From Oscillospiraceae bacterium (GTDB taxonomy: Bacteria > Bacillota > Clostridia > Oscillospirales > Ruminococcaceae): a stretch of DNA of 48,777 nucleotides. A program made the position numbers and the translations under genes. Below the pieces are notes generated by a model. It had not been told where the DNA came from and searched no databases. It saw nothing but the letters and a program-made list of their open reading frames with translations. Shown in pieces: positions 8,765-16,873 of the stretch; position 1 is the stretch's first letter; each line of letters starts with the position of its first letter. The DNA lies in NCBI GenBank assembly GCA_017848055.1, contig JAGALZ010000052.1:1-48777 (forward strand). The letters run 5' to 3'.

Positions 8765-8792
8765 AAAGACCTCTCCTTTCGGAAAGGTCTTT
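8765..8792 (-). terminator. Aquaporin gene terminator
   Basis: Twelve-bp stem AAAGACCTTTCC/GGAGAGGTCTTT with a GAAA tetraloop and a TTTTTTA tail on the minus strand, 14 nt after the aquaporin stop. Confidence 0.92.
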
Positions 8793-8806
8793 ATACAGGT
8801 CAAAGA

Positions 8807-9487
8807 TTAGTCTTCGCCTTCGCCTCTTACGAGAGCACGGTTAGCAAGTGTAGCTAAAACTGCACCGATTGCAGGGCCTATAACGAAGATTGCAACTTCC
8901 TTAAGGGAATCCCAGTCAGTAGCAGGGCCGCCAAAGACAGCAGCTGAAAGGCTTCTTGCAGGGTTTACGGATGTTCCTGTGAGAGGAATACCGAGGATAT
9001 GTACAAACAGGAGAGCAGCACCGATAAACACGCCTGCGCTCTTCATCTTTCTGTCTGTAACAGCAAAGATAACGAGAACGAATACGAATGTGAGGATTAC
9101 TTCAACGAGAAGTGCGCCGAAGATGTTAAGATTTCCTAAGCCGTTTGCACCCATTGCAGTGTCGTCAATGTCACGGTCCATGCACTTAACAATGATAGCG
9201 AGGATACCGGAACCTGCAAGTGCGCCGATAACCTGGGCAACCATGTACTTCCACATATCGCCGAAGCTCATCTGTCCGTCGAGGTACATAGCGAGAGATA
9301 CTGCAGGGTTAACGTGGCAACCGGAAACCTTACCGATTGTGTATGCCATTGTAACGATTGAAAGACCAAATGCAAAAGCGGTTGTTAATACATTAGCACT
9401 AGTGAAAACTGCTGTACCGCAGCCGAAAAGCACGAGTACCATTGTACCGATAGCTTCGCAAATGTACTTCTTCATAGCTGAATTCAT
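8807..9487 (-). CDS. aqpZ: Aquaporin, AqpZ-like
   Basis: A 226-residue inner-membrane channel of the MIP family with six membrane helices and both half-helix motifs: HVNPAV (NPA at 60-62) and SVNPARS (NPA at 175-177). The selectivity-filter positions known for AqpZ are visible as F40, H163, T172 and R178, so a water channel is more likely than a glycerol facilitator. The ATG at 9487 follows GGAGG by 8 nt. It is a single gene with its own promoter (9520-9548) and terminator (8765-8792). No glycerol kinase or other polyol gene is adjacent. Confidence 0.92.
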   Translation of the reverse strand: MNSAMKKYICEAIGTMVLVLFGCGTAVFTSANVLTTAFAFGLSIVTMAYTIGKVSGCHVNPAVSLAMYLDGQMSFGDMWKYMVAQVIGALAGSGILAIIVKCMDRDIDDTAMGANGLGNLNIFGALLVEVILTFVFVLVIFAVTDRKMKSAGVFIGAALLFVHILGIPLTGTSVNPARSLSAAVFGGPATDWDSLKEVAIFVIGPAIGAVLATLANRALVRGEGED

Positions 9488-9519
9488 AAAGCCAGCCTCC
9501 TTAAATTATTATGTCATAA

Positions 9520-9548
9520 TTATACTCCAAAAAACGCCGTTTGTCTAT
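9520..9548 (-). promoter_or_regulatory. Aquaporin promoter
   Basis: TAGACA (9543-9548), 17-nt spacer, TATAAT (9520-9525) on the minus strand. Confidence 0.75.
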
Positions 9549-9613
9549 ATCAAACTTATCCTTTTTTGCAATTTGACTATTTCAACAAAATAGTTCCGAC
9601 AATTTTAGCAAAA

Positions 9614-9644
9614 ATGCGGAAAGGCAATTTCTGCCCTTCCGCAT
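9614..9644 (-). terminator. Solute-binding protein gene terminator
   Basis: Stem ATGCGGAAGGGC/GCCTTTCCGCAT (one G-U pair), followed by TTTTTGC on the minus strand. Confidence 0.88.
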
Positions 9645-9664
9645 ATGTAAAACTATATTGAGAA

Positions 9665-11095
9665 TTAGCCGAGCTGAGCGTTAGCCTCATCAATGAGGTA
9701 CTCAATAACTTCGAGGTTCTCTGCTCTTGCTTCTGCCCATGTCTTCTGTCCGCCTGTTGAAGATGTAGCAACAACGAGCTGACCCATAACGTCTTTGATG
9801 TCCTTGGTAACAGCATTGTAGAACTCGAATACAGGCTTTTCGTTAGCAAGTCTGTAGCACTCTTCACGCATATCGAGCATATCCTGTGTCCAGCCGTAGT
9901 CGTTAACAAGTGTATCGATACCAATCTGCTTGATAGCTTCGTCCTCGTTGCAGATACGCTTACATCTCATGAATGCTTCAAATCCTTCTGGGTTAGGAGC
10001 ACCGGAAACGAGGCAGTAACCGTTGATTCTTGATGGCATGTAGTAATCAGAGTTCTCATCTACCTTAGGCATTGGAACGAACATTACTTCGCCGTCTGCT
10101 ACGCTGCCGAGGTCTGCTGTGTTAGCAAGAGTTTCTTCGACTTCGTAAAGTCCGCATGGGATAAAGAGTGTAAGACCTGCGCCGAGACCTTCGGAACCTG
10201 AGTCTGTAGAACCTCTTGTTGCCCAGTTGTTAAGGTGTCTTGGGAAGCCGGAGCCTGCCTTGATGAGGTCATAGATGAAGTTCTGAGCCTTTTCAATTTC
10301 AGGTGAATCGATGTTGCTTACAATCTTACCGTCTTCGAAGCCGATAAATGGCTTACCTGTTGTATGTGTGATACCATCCCAGTACCAGAAGCCGTCGAGA
10401 GCGTACTTTTCCTGTGAATCATCGTTGAATTCTACACAGTACTCCTGGAAGATGTCCCATGTCCACTCGCCGCTCTTATAGAGGTCTGCAGGCTGGTCAT
10501 AACCACACTCATCGATTGTATTTGTGTTGTAGATACAAACGAGGTTTGGCTGTGTTTCGATAACAGCTACATAGTGCTTGTCGCCGATAGCAAACTGGTC
10601 AAGTGAAGCCTTGTTAGCAGACCAGAGCTCATCACCGAGGTCGATAACGTCATCGATTGGCTGGAACATGTTCTTGAGAGCGCCCATTGGGAATGCGTCC
10701 ATGTCGTCTGCAGGGAACATGTCAGGTGCTGTATTTGCGGATACGAGGGAAGCAAGCTTTGTGTAACGGCTGTTCCAGTCTGTCTGTACCCATTCTACTT
10801 CTCCGCCGTATACCTCTCTGAAGAGGGCGATTGAAGGGTCTTCAACCTTACCGTCTGCAGGGTTGATGTCATAGTGTGCAAGCCACTGTACCTTTGGGTT
10901 TGCAAGCTTTTCTACGCTTTCGCCGAGCTGGCTGGATGCTGCGTCTACGATGTTTCCAACTGTGCTGGAGTCAAGGTCAACACCTGCGATGCTGGATGTT
11001 GATTCTGTGCTGCTGTCATTCTTTCCGCAAGCTGCGAGAGAGAATACTGAAGCCATAGCTGCAACGAGAGCAAGAAGTTTCTTTGCGTTTCTCAT
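9665..11095 (-). CDS. Solute-binding lipoprotein of an ABC transporter (carbohydrate type), orphan
   Basis: A 476-residue secreted lipoprotein: basic MRNAKK start, hydrophobic stretch, and lipobox LAAC with the lipidated Cys at about residue 22, followed by a Ser/Thr-rich linker. The mature part resembles extracellular solute-binding proteins of family 1 (VEWVQTDWNSRYTKLASLVSANTAPDMF, shown in two parts in the sequence), which deliver sugars or oligosaccharides to ABC importers. No permease or ATPase gene is nearby, so its partner must be elsewhere. The ATG at 11095 has AGGAGG 9 nt upstream; the longer frame start at 11128 has none. A strong promoter lies at 11186-11214. The ligand is unknown; the nearby esterases suggest an acetylated glycan fragment. 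Confidence 0.82.
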   Translation of the reverse strand: MRNAKKLLALVAAMASVFSLAACGKNDSSTESTSSIAGVDLDSSTVGNIVDAASSQLGESVEKLANPKVQWLAHYDINPADGKVEDPSIALFREVYGGEVEWVQTDWNSRYTKLASLVSANTAPDMFPADDMDAFPMGALKNMFQPIDDVIDLGDELWSANKASLDQFAIGDKHYVAVIETQPNLVCIYNTNTIDECGYDQPADLYKSGEWTWDIFQEYCVEFNDDSQEKYALDGFWYWDGITHTTGKPFIGFEDGKIVSNIDSPEIEKAQNFIYDLIKAGSGFPRHLNNWATRGSTDSGSEGLGAGLTLFIPCGLYEVEETLANTADLGSVADGEVMFVPMPKVDENSDYYMPSRINGYCLVSGAPNPEGFEAFMRCKRICNEDEAIKQIGIDTLVNDYGWTQDMLDMREECYRLANEKPVFEFYNAVTKDIKDVMGQLVVATSSTGGQKTWAEARAENLEVIEYLIDEANAQLG

Positions 11096-11185
11096 TATTA
11101 GTTTCCTCCTGATTTTACTTAATTTCATAACAAGTCAAACCAAGGCTCCGATACTCCTCGAAGCCCATGATTTCTTTACATTTCT

Positions 11186-11214
11186 ATCTTATCAAACTTA
11201 GAGATTTGTGTCAA
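11186..11214 (-). promoter_or_regulatory. Promoter of the solute-binding lipoprotein gene
   Basis: Perfect -35 TTGACA (11209-11214), 17-nt spacer, TAAGAT (11186-11191) on the minus strand. The leader is about 85 nt. Confidence 0.85.
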
Positions 11215-11376
11215 TCAGCAGTTTGCAATATAAGTTCGATAAGAATTTAGCCATTTTGCACAACCCAACTTTTATTTTTCCAAAAAATGTTTTTGATATC
11301 GTTTTCTTTTGCCGACTAAAACGATTTACCAAAACTTATTCACAAAAAATTTACCAAGCTGTTTTGGCAAAAAGGT

Positions 11377-11406
11377 GCCGCACGGGGGCAAGTATTCCCG
11401 TGCGGC
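11377..11406 (-). terminator. SGNH lipoprotein gene terminator
   Basis: Inverted repeat GCCGCACGGG/CCCGTGCGGC, followed by ACCTTTTTGCC on the minus strand. Confidence 0.88.
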
Positions 11407-11434
11407 CAAGATATATAAATTCCTCAAGAAATAT

Positions 11435-12844
11435 TTAGCTGATAAGCCATGCCTGGATATAGAACTCAGAATGCTCTCCTTCAGGAACCTCAGGAACTGT
11501 AATCTTTACAGTATGAGTTGCTTCCTCGTCGGAAGAATAGAGGTTTGCGATTTCGGTATAGTTACCCCAACCGCCCTTGAAGTTTGCATCGATTTCTGCT
11601 ACTACCTTGCCGTCGATTTCAACGGTTGCAGTAGCACATCTGCCGCTTGTTGTTCTGTAGTAAGCAAAGCCGATATTCTTAGCTGTGATTTCGAATGTAC
11701 AGCTGCCGCCTGTGTATGTAGCGTAGTCATTGATATACGGCCACTGCTTAGAGGACTGGATTGTGAATGCGCCCTCGTCGATTACCTTAACCTTGTCAGA
11801 AGTATACTTTCTGTCATAGAGTCCTGCATTTGCGTACTTGTCGCCTGTAAGGCTTTCCATTGCAGGGTCAAAAGGAGTAACCTCTGTACCGATTGTGTCC
11901 ATATTATCCATTGTATACTGGATAAGAGCCTCGACCATCTGAGCCATCATAGCGTGGCCGGGGTCATTAGGGTGAACTGTGTCAGGAGAGATATCAGACC
12001 AAGCGAAGTTGCCTGCCTTGATTTCCGGCTGAACAGCGTCATGGAACGAAATGAACGGTACTTCATAGTGCTGAGCTACCTCGAGGTGGATATCCTGAGG
12101 AGCGTAAGCGCCGTCTGTAGAAGGCATAACGATGATAACTGCAGGGTTGTTAGGGAGAGCAAGTGCCTTTCTTACAAGGCTGTCCATTGTTTCTCTGTAG
12201 GTTTCTGTAGCTTCGTCGTTGATATACTCGATGATGATGATTTCAGGTGGCTGGATGCCGTCAACCGATGTATCGCAGTCATAGTTTGTAACATCGTTGT
12301 CAAATCTGTGTACAGCGAGGTATGAGTCAGTTGCACCGATACTCTTCTGCTGGATTTCAGCATACTCAGCAACATTTTCCTGCCACCAGTTTTCGATAAG
12401 GTTTGAATAAGCTGTAAGGCTTGACTTTGCGCCGGAGCCTGCTGAGATAGAGTCGCCGAACATCATAATGCTGGTCTTGTTCATAGGGTCAGCCTTTGCT
12501 CTTTCGATAACCGCAGCAAGTCTTGTAAGGTCGCCGTTATAGATAAGCGCTCTGCCTATCATATTTTCTGTACAGCCGGCTGTTACGTCAATCGGCTTGT
12601 CAGATACAGGATACTTCTGGAGAAGCTGTTCTGAAAGTGTGAGCTCAACTTCAGGCACTGATGAGTCCTCCTTTGATGAAGAATCTGCAGGGTTGGAATC
12701 CGGAGCGGAAGAATCAGTTACTGAGGAATCAGCAGTTGAAGAGCTGTCGGTTGCCTTGGATGAACTTGAGTCATCGCCGCAGGAAGCCAAAAATGTTGCA
12801 CTCATACAAAATGCCATGAGGCAAGCGAGTATTCTTTTTTTCAT
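11435..12844 (-). CDS. SGNH/GDSL-hydrolase lipoprotein (probable glycan esterase)
   Basis: A 469-residue exported lipoprotein. The lipobox LASC places the lipidated Cys at residue 22, and residues 23-67 form a Ser/Asp-rich linker that holds the enzyme away from the membrane. The SGNH hydrolase domain has the nucleophile in GDSIS (Ser132), a block-III-like Asn in EYINDE (Asn209) and the DxxH pair in SPDTVHP (Asp288, His291). A C-terminal beta-rich part from about residue 350 (TYTGGSCTFEITAKN) may be a carbohydrate-binding or lid domain. The most likely role is removing acetyl groups from glycans outside the cell. Its start has AAAGGAA 12 nt upstream, and a promoter lies at 12893-12920. It is divergent from a second, cytoplasmic SGNH enzyme. 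Confidence 0.85.
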   Translation of the reverse strand: MKKRILACLMAFCMSATFLASCGDDSSSSKATDSSSTADSSVTDSSAPDSNPADSSSKEDSSVPEVELTLSEQLLQKYPVSDKPIDVTAGCTENMIGRALIYNGDLTRLAAVIERAKADPMNKTSIMMFGDSISAGSGAKSSLTAYSNLIENWWQENVAEYAEIQQKSIGATDSYLAVHRFDNDVTNYDCDTSVDGIQPPEIIIIEYINDEATETYRETMDSLVRKALALPNNPAVIIVMPSTDGAYAPQDIHLEVAQHYEVPFISFHDAVQPEIKAGNFAWSDISPDTVHPNDPGHAMMAQMVEALIQYTMDNMDTIGTEVTPFDPAMESLTGDKYANAGLYDRKYTSDKVKVIDEGAFTIQSSKQWPYINDYATYTGGSCTFEITAKNIGFAYYRTTSGRCATATVEIDGKVVAEIDANFKGGWGNYTEIANLYSSDEEATHTVKITVPEVPEGEHSEFYIQAWLIS

Positions 12845-12892
12845 GGTTTCTCATTTCCTTTCTAAATAGTCCGAAACTGAATTTGTACTTTA

Positions 12893-12920
12893 ATTATACA
12901 CGATAAAATGCCGATTTCAA
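12893..12920 (-). promoter_or_regulatory. Promoter of the SGNH lipoprotein gene
   Basis: TTGAAA (12915-12920), 16-nt spacer, TATAAT (12893-12898) on the minus strand. Confidence 0.7.
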
Positions 12921-12954
12921 GCGTTTTTTCGCAAGTTAATAATTTGTTCACGAA

Positions 12955-12966
12955 GTAAACGTTTAC
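12955..12966. promoter_or_regulatory. LacI-family/cre-type operator palindrome
   Basis: Perfect 12-bp palindrome GTAAACGTTTAC, ending 5 nt before the -35 of the plus-strand esterase gene and 35 bp upstream of the minus-strand promoter. The central CG and flanking A/T halves are typical of LacI-family operators; it also fits the catabolite-response consensus except at the two outermost bases. Confidence 0.65.
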
Positions 12967-12971
12967 CCGTC

Positions 12972-13000
12972 TTGACAGTGTTTCAAAACGGGAGTAAAAT
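12972..13000 (+). promoter_or_regulatory. Promoter of the CE2-like esterase gene
   Basis: Perfect -35 TTGACA (12972-12977), 17-nt spacer, TAAAAT (12995-13000). Confidence 0.85.
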
Positions 13001-13035
13001 TAGACTTAACCAAATATATGAAAGGATATTAACCT

Positions 13036-14106
13036 ATGGAAATCAAGTCTTTAAACTTTATACCTGCTGACAGTAAAGCTGTGTCCTACATGGGCAGAAT
13101 TGATTTTGAAAACCCCAAGGCACCGAAAATCTACTTTGCGGGAAGCTGCATTACACTGCGTTTCAAGGGCAGCTGTCTGCACGCTGCAATCAGAAATCAC
13201 AAGTTCTACAACGCACAGGAGCTTGGAATCATAGTTGACGGTGTTCAGACAAAGGTAACATACGGACACAGCGAGGACGAGATACTTCTCACTCTCTGCG
13301 AAAACCTCGAAAACAAGGAGCACGAAGCTATTCTTTACAAGCGTCAGGATGCGTCGCACTGGTTTGAGTTTTTGGGCTTTTACACTGACGGCGAGGCACT
13401 CGAAGCAAAGCCGCTTCCTAAGAGGAGAATGGAATGCTATGGTGACTCTGTTTCTGCGGGTCAGGTATGCGAGGCAATAGATTATGTTGCAAAGTGCGAC
13501 CCTGAGGGACACGAGGGCGCATATGACAATTCCTGGTACTCCTACTCGATGATTACTGCAAGAAACTTAGGTGCTTCACTTCACAACATAGCTCAGGGCG
13601 GTATTTCGATTTTTGACGGCACCGGCTACTACCACGCTCCCGACTACATTGGTATGGAAACCGCTTACAACAAGCTTTGCTACTTCCCTGAAGGCGGCTA
13701 CTCCGACTGGGATTTCTCAAAGTACATTCCACAGGTTGTTATAATGGCGGTAGGTCAGAACGACCCGCATTTCGAGGGACACCCCGACAACGACATTGAG
13801 GAGCCTGCTTTCCGTGAAAGATGGCTTTCAAAGTACACAGAGATTCTCTCTGATATTAACTCACACTACAACAACCCTACAATCATTCTTATAACAACAG
13901 TTCTTATGCACTCCCCTGCCTGGGACAAGGCAATCGAGGAAGCAAAGGATATGCTCAAAGCGAAGGGTATCGAAAAGGTTCACCACTTTATGTTCAAGCG
14001 TAACGGTGTGGCAACTCCGGGACACCCGAGAATCTCTGAGCAGTACGAAATGGCAGAAGAGCTGACTGCATTTATTTCCTCACTCGGCGACGATATATGG
14101 GAGTAA
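13036..14106 (+). CDS. Cytoplasmic SGNH esterase, carbohydrate esterase family 2-like
   Basis: A 356-residue protein without signal peptide. The N-terminal 120 residues look like the jelly-roll domain that precedes the hydrolase domain in CE2 acetyl esterases; the catalytic part has the nucleophile in YGDSVSAG (Ser138), GQND (240-243) and the His in GHPR (His330). CE2 enzymes often work with a Ser-His dyad, consistent with the lack of a DxxH motif here. The likely role is deacetylating imported oligosaccharides in the cytoplasm. AAAGGA precedes the ATG. It has a strong promoter with an operator palindrome at 12955-12966 and a terminator at 14118-14151. Its divergent neighbour is an extracellular SGNH enzyme, suggesting a shared substrate. 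Confidence 0.85.
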   Translation: MEIKSLNFIPADSKAVSYMGRIDFENPKAPKIYFAGSCITLRFKGSCLHAAIRNHKFYNAQELGIIVDGVQTKVTYGHSEDEILLTLCENLENKEHEAILYKRQDASHWFEFLGFYTDGEALEAKPLPKRRMECYGDSVSAGQVCEAIDYVAKCDPEGHEGAYDNSWYSYSMITARNLGASLHNIAQGGISIFDGTGYYHAPDYIGMETAYNKLCYFPEGGYSDWDFSKYIPQVVIMAVGQNDPHFEGHPDNDIEEPAFRERWLSKYTEILSDINSHYNNPTIILITTVLMHSPAWDKAIEEAKDMLKAKGIEKVHHFMFKRNGVATPGHPRISEQYEMAEELTAFISSLGDDIWE

Positions 14107-14117
14107 ATCCAAAAGAC

Positions 14118-14151
14118 AATAACCCCCGACTTTTAGCAGTCGGGGGTTATT
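14118..14151 (+). terminator. CE2-like esterase gene terminator
   Basis: Fourteen-bp stem AATAACCCCCGACT/AGTCGGGGGTTATT with a 6-nt loop, 11 nt after the stop codon. The right arm overlaps the start of the next gene's promoter region. Confidence 0.9.
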
Positions 14152-14153
14152 TA

Positions 14154-14182
14154 TTGACAAAACAATGCTGTAGTAGTATGAT
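14154..14182 (+). promoter_or_regulatory. Promoter of the zinc-ribbon membrane protein gene
   Basis: TTGACA (14154-14159), 17-nt spacer, TATGAT (14177-14182), only 2 nt beyond the preceding terminator. Confidence 0.8.
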
Positions 14183-14221
14183 AATTATATAGAGAAAACA
14201 CTTGAAGGGATGGGAAAACTT

Positions 14222-15262
14222 ATGTCGATAGTAAGTGCAAGATGTCCGACTTGCAACGGTGACATAACCGTAGATAATGCAAAGGACGCAGGTATATGCA
14301 ATTACTGTGGAAATCCATTTATAGTAGAAAAAGCAATCAACCACTATCACACCCACTACAATGTAACCAACAATTACAACGCTGATGTTATAAATACCTA
14401 CAGCGGGGCTACTCCGCAGGCTCTCCTTAAAAGAGCACAGCTATGCCTTGAGGACGGGGATTTTGAGATTGCAGAAGAATACTGCGAAAAGGTTCTTGAT
14501 ATGGAGCCCACAAACGCTCAGGCTTATCTGTGCATGCTGATGGCAATTCTCAACATTACCGATAAGAAGGGACTTACAACCTGCGAAACTATTATCAATA
14601 ATCATAATGTATTTAAACGGGCATTGCAGTTCGCAGACGCAGACTTAAAAAGAGAACTTGAAGCCCTTAGCAATGATAATCTTGAATATAATTACAACAA
14701 CTATGTTGACCGCATGAGAAATGCTTCTCTTGCTTCGGAACTGCTTGCGGTTTCTGAAAGTTTTCTTGACATAGACTACTACAAGGACTCCCGTGCTCTT
14801 TCCGAACATTGCAGTATCAAGGGAAATAAGCTACATGAAGCAACAGCAAAAATCAACGAACTAGAGCAATTCACAAGCGAAAAAAGAGAAAAGAGTGCAG
14901 TGGTCGCCCATCCGATTATTGCAGGCATTTTTGCCGTTTTGGTAATTTTACTGTTTATCCTTGGAACCTGTTTATTCGTTTCTATATTAACAGAGTCACA
15001 CCAAATACTGACATACATCATTTGTTTTATTTTGATTTACGCACCTCATTTTATTGTCGGTACAGTCTTTACCAAGGCGTGCAGCGAAGACCTTTTAGGT
15101 GATATCCTTTCTCTCGGCTTTTGGACACTCGGAGTGTATTATTCCATCTACGCAGTAGGTATGCTTTTCAAAATCGGAAAATCGGTTATTCTGAAACGAC
15201 AGGTAAGCGAGCTAGAAGTGAAGCTGGCGGAACTTGAAAAGGAAAAAGCAAACATAAAATAA
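14222..15262 (+). CDS. Zinc-ribbon, TPR-like, membrane-anchored protein of unknown function
   Basis: A 346-residue protein I cannot name. Residues 8-11 (CPTC) and 26-29 (CNYC) form an N-terminal zinc ribbon; residues 60-200 are helical and begin with a TPR-like unit (ALLKRAQLCLEDGDFEIAEE). Three predicted membrane helices follow (about 230-256, 263-283, 296-317), then a C-terminal Lys/Glu coiled coil (SELEVKLAELEKEK). The zinc ribbon and helical part probably face the cytoplasm. An in-frame ATG also exists at 14210, but the GAAGGG site touches it, so 14222 is preferred. It stands alone between a promoter (14154-14182) and a terminator (15267-15298). Confidence 0.75.
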   Translation: MSIVSARCPTCNGDITVDNAKDAGICNYCGNPFIVEKAINHYHTHYNVTNNYNADVINTYSGATPQALLKRAQLCLEDGDFEIAEEYCEKVLDMEPTNAQAYLCMLMAILNITDKKGLTTCETIINNHNVFKRALQFADADLKRELEALSNDNLEYNYNNYVDRMRNASLASELLAVSESFLDIDYYKDSRALSEHCSIKGNKLHEATAKINELEQFTSEKREKSAVVAHPIIAGIFAVLVILLFILGTCLFVSILTESHQILTYIICFILIYAPHFIVGTVFTKACSEDLLGDILSLGFWTLGVYYSIYAVGMLFKIGKSVILKRQVSELEVKLAELEKEKANIK

Positions 15263-15266
15263 CACC

Positions 15267-15298
15267 AAAAAACGCTACCGATAACGGTAGCGTTTTTT
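15267..15298. terminator. Bidirectional terminator
   Basis: Perfect 14-bp stem AAAAAACGCTACCG/CGGTAGCGTTTTTT with an ATAA loop. It serves the plus-strand gene ending at 15262 and the minus-strand gene ending at 15319. Confidence 0.93.
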
Positions 15299-15318
15299 GC
15301 TTATATCTGACTTGCGGC

Positions 15319-16017
15319 TTACAGCTCAGCCATAGCGTTTTCTCTGATTCCGCAGATTATGGTGAGGTTGCCGTTTCTGCATCTTATCTCGTCGATGAAT
15401 TCCTTTTCCTTGGAGATATCCTTAAGCACGATGCCGTATGTAAGCTCAAAGAGTGAGCCCATATTTGTAGTCTTTACTCTCTCAAGCTCGCATCTTGTTG
15501 TATACTTCTCAAAGAGGTCGTCGAACACGCCTGTGAAGTCCAAATCCTCAGGAATGATAATTCTGAGTCTTCTTGCCTTTCTGTATTCCTCGGAGCTGCC
15601 TAAAACTGCGTTGAGGACAATCATCACGAGGCCGATAACGAGTGTGATACCGATTGCTACACCGACAAAGCCTGTACCTGTTGCAAGGCCGATTGACATT
15701 GCAAAGAAGATGTATGCGATTTCCTTGCCTGTACCCGGGATACTTCTGAATCGTACAAGGCTGAATGCACCCATTACAGAAACGCCGACGCCGAGGTTTC
15801 CGTTTACGAGCATAATAACAATCTGCACGATTACAGGTAACAGCACCAGGGTTGTGAGCATCGACTTTGTCGAGTGCTTGTTTGTAATTCTGCTCACAAT
15901 CGCAATGATACAGCCTGCAAGCAGAGAAACGGCTGTACAGATGATAAGGTCGGTATTTGAGATATCAGCAGACACGCCTGCTGCTGTTACTATCTGGTCA
16001 AAAATGCTGTCAAACAT
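15319..16017 (-). CDS. DUF4956 membrane protein
   Basis: A 232-residue protein with about four membrane helices in the first 145 residues and a soluble C-terminal domain. The middle contains GAFSLVRFRSIPGT, which I recognise as typical of DUF4956 proteins. The start is the ATG at 16017, with GGAGGAG 6 nt upstream; a start at 16032 would overlap that site. It lies 21 nt behind a VTC-domain gene, a pairing common in Firmicutes, and may form or assist a membrane polyphosphate synthase. Its biochemical role is not established. Confidence 0.8.
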   Translation of the reverse strand: MFDSIFDQIVTAAGVSADISNTDLIICTAVSLLAGCIIAIVSRITNKHSTKSMLTTLVLLPVIVQIVIMLVNGNLGVGVSVMGAFSLVRFRSIPGTGKEIAYIFFAMSIGLATGTGFVGVAIGITLVIGLVMIVLNAVLGSSEEYRKARRLRIIIPEDLDFTGVFDDLFEKYTTRCELERVKTTNMGSLFELTYGIVLKDISKEKEFIDEIRCRNGNLTIICGIRENAMAEL

Positions 16018-16038
16018 GAAAAACTCCTCCAAAAATAA

Positions 16039-16773
16039 TTATCTTGCAACGGCATGATGCTCATCAAAGAACTCCTTCGGGTTCTGCGAGGTCATCTTGT
16101 AATATGTACCGTACTTTGAGAATGATGTGGGATAAATCTTATTACTGCTGAGAAGGTCACAAAGCCACAGCGGCATAGCGCCCTTTGTCTTTATCTCCAT
16201 AATAGCATAGTCGGGCGGGATTATTCTCTCGCCTCTGTCGCCAAGTGCCAAATCCAGCTCGTCGTTACGGCATCTCACGTTAAGGTCAAAGGTGACTCTG
16301 AACTCGGGGTCCTCGAGTCCGAAATACGCAAGTCTGTCGTAGCAGACCATTGTGGCGGGCTTTGGATTATAGAATTTCAGAAAATAGTCTATCTCACGGC
16401 TTATCTGGCTTTCATTCTTCGCCTTCTCACCTCTTGTGAGATAGCCCATTGCCTCATCATACGGCATTACTATACGTCTTTTATAAACGACACCCTTGAA
16501 CTTCTTTTTAAGCTCCACGAAGCAGATATCGTCGCCCGAAGCTTTCTTACCGTAGCAACGGAGCCTGAGCTTTTCCTTATAGACGGGCTTCTCGATAGAA
16601 CGCCTGATAAGGTCGTGGTGCTCGGTATCAAAATACAGCGAGCATATTGTGCTGAGTCCGTATTCGTCGAGCTTCATATGCTCTAAAATTCCGTCGGTGA
16701 CAATTTTCACCTGCTCGGGATTGAGAAGGTATTTTTTCTCATAGCGTTTGAAAACGCCTTGTATCTTCGGCAA
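16039..16773 (-). CDS. VTC-domain protein, probable polyphosphate polymerase
   Basis: A 244-residue soluble protein with the tunnel-fold residues of VTC4-type polymerases: FKRYEKKY near the N-terminus, the basic EKLRLRCYGK block, FVELKKKFKG, YKRRIVMP and a late IMEIKTKG. In yeast VTC4 such residues bind ATP and the growing polyphosphate chain; bacterial relatives are predicted to act likewise. It begins with TTG at 16773, preceded by AGGAGG at 9 nt, and is followed 21 nt later by the DUF4956 gene. The tatD gene is divergent from it. Family membership is clear; enzyme activity is inferred. Confidence 0.85.
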   Translation of the reverse strand: MPKIQGVFKRYEKKYLLNPEQVKIVTDGILEHMKLDEYGLSTICSLYFDTEHHDLIRRSIEKPVYKEKLRLRCYGKKASGDDICFVELKKKFKGVVYKRRIVMPYDEAMGYLTRGEKAKNESQISREIDYFLKFYNPKPATMVCYDRLAYFGLEDPEFRVTFDLNVRCRNDELDLALGDRGERIIPPDYAIMEIKTKGAMPLWLCDLLSSNKIYPTSFSKYGTYYKMTSQNPKEFFDEHHAVAR

Positions 16774-16813
16774 ACTATACTACCTCCTTCCGCCTTCAAC
16801 CGGCAAAGTCAAA

Positions 16814-16842
16814 TTGACAGAGTCAGATGTCTGTGTTAAAAT
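16814..16842 (+). promoter_or_regulatory. tatD promoter
   Basis: TTGACA (16814-16819), 17-nt spacer, TAAAAT (16837-16842). Confidence 0.8.
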
Positions 16843-16873
16843 TATATATATCAAAAGAAAGGTAACTTATATT

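Larger units (their letters stand above)
11096..11434. other. Intergenic region between SGNH lipoprotein and solute-binding protein genes
   Basis: The 339-base gap holds the solute-binding gene's promoter (11186-11214) and leader, the SGNH gene's terminator (11377-11406), and about 160 bases of AT-rich sequence between them. AAAACGATTTACC near 11319 resembles one half of the palindrome at 12955-12966. No gene seen. Confidence 0.7.

Noticed and set aside
11309..12325. Long plus-strand open frame (338 codons) antisense to the SGNH lipoprotein gene
   Set aside because: It runs across that gene's terminator, has no ribosome binding site, and encodes a Cys/Ser/Val-rich chain typical of reverse-strand shadows.
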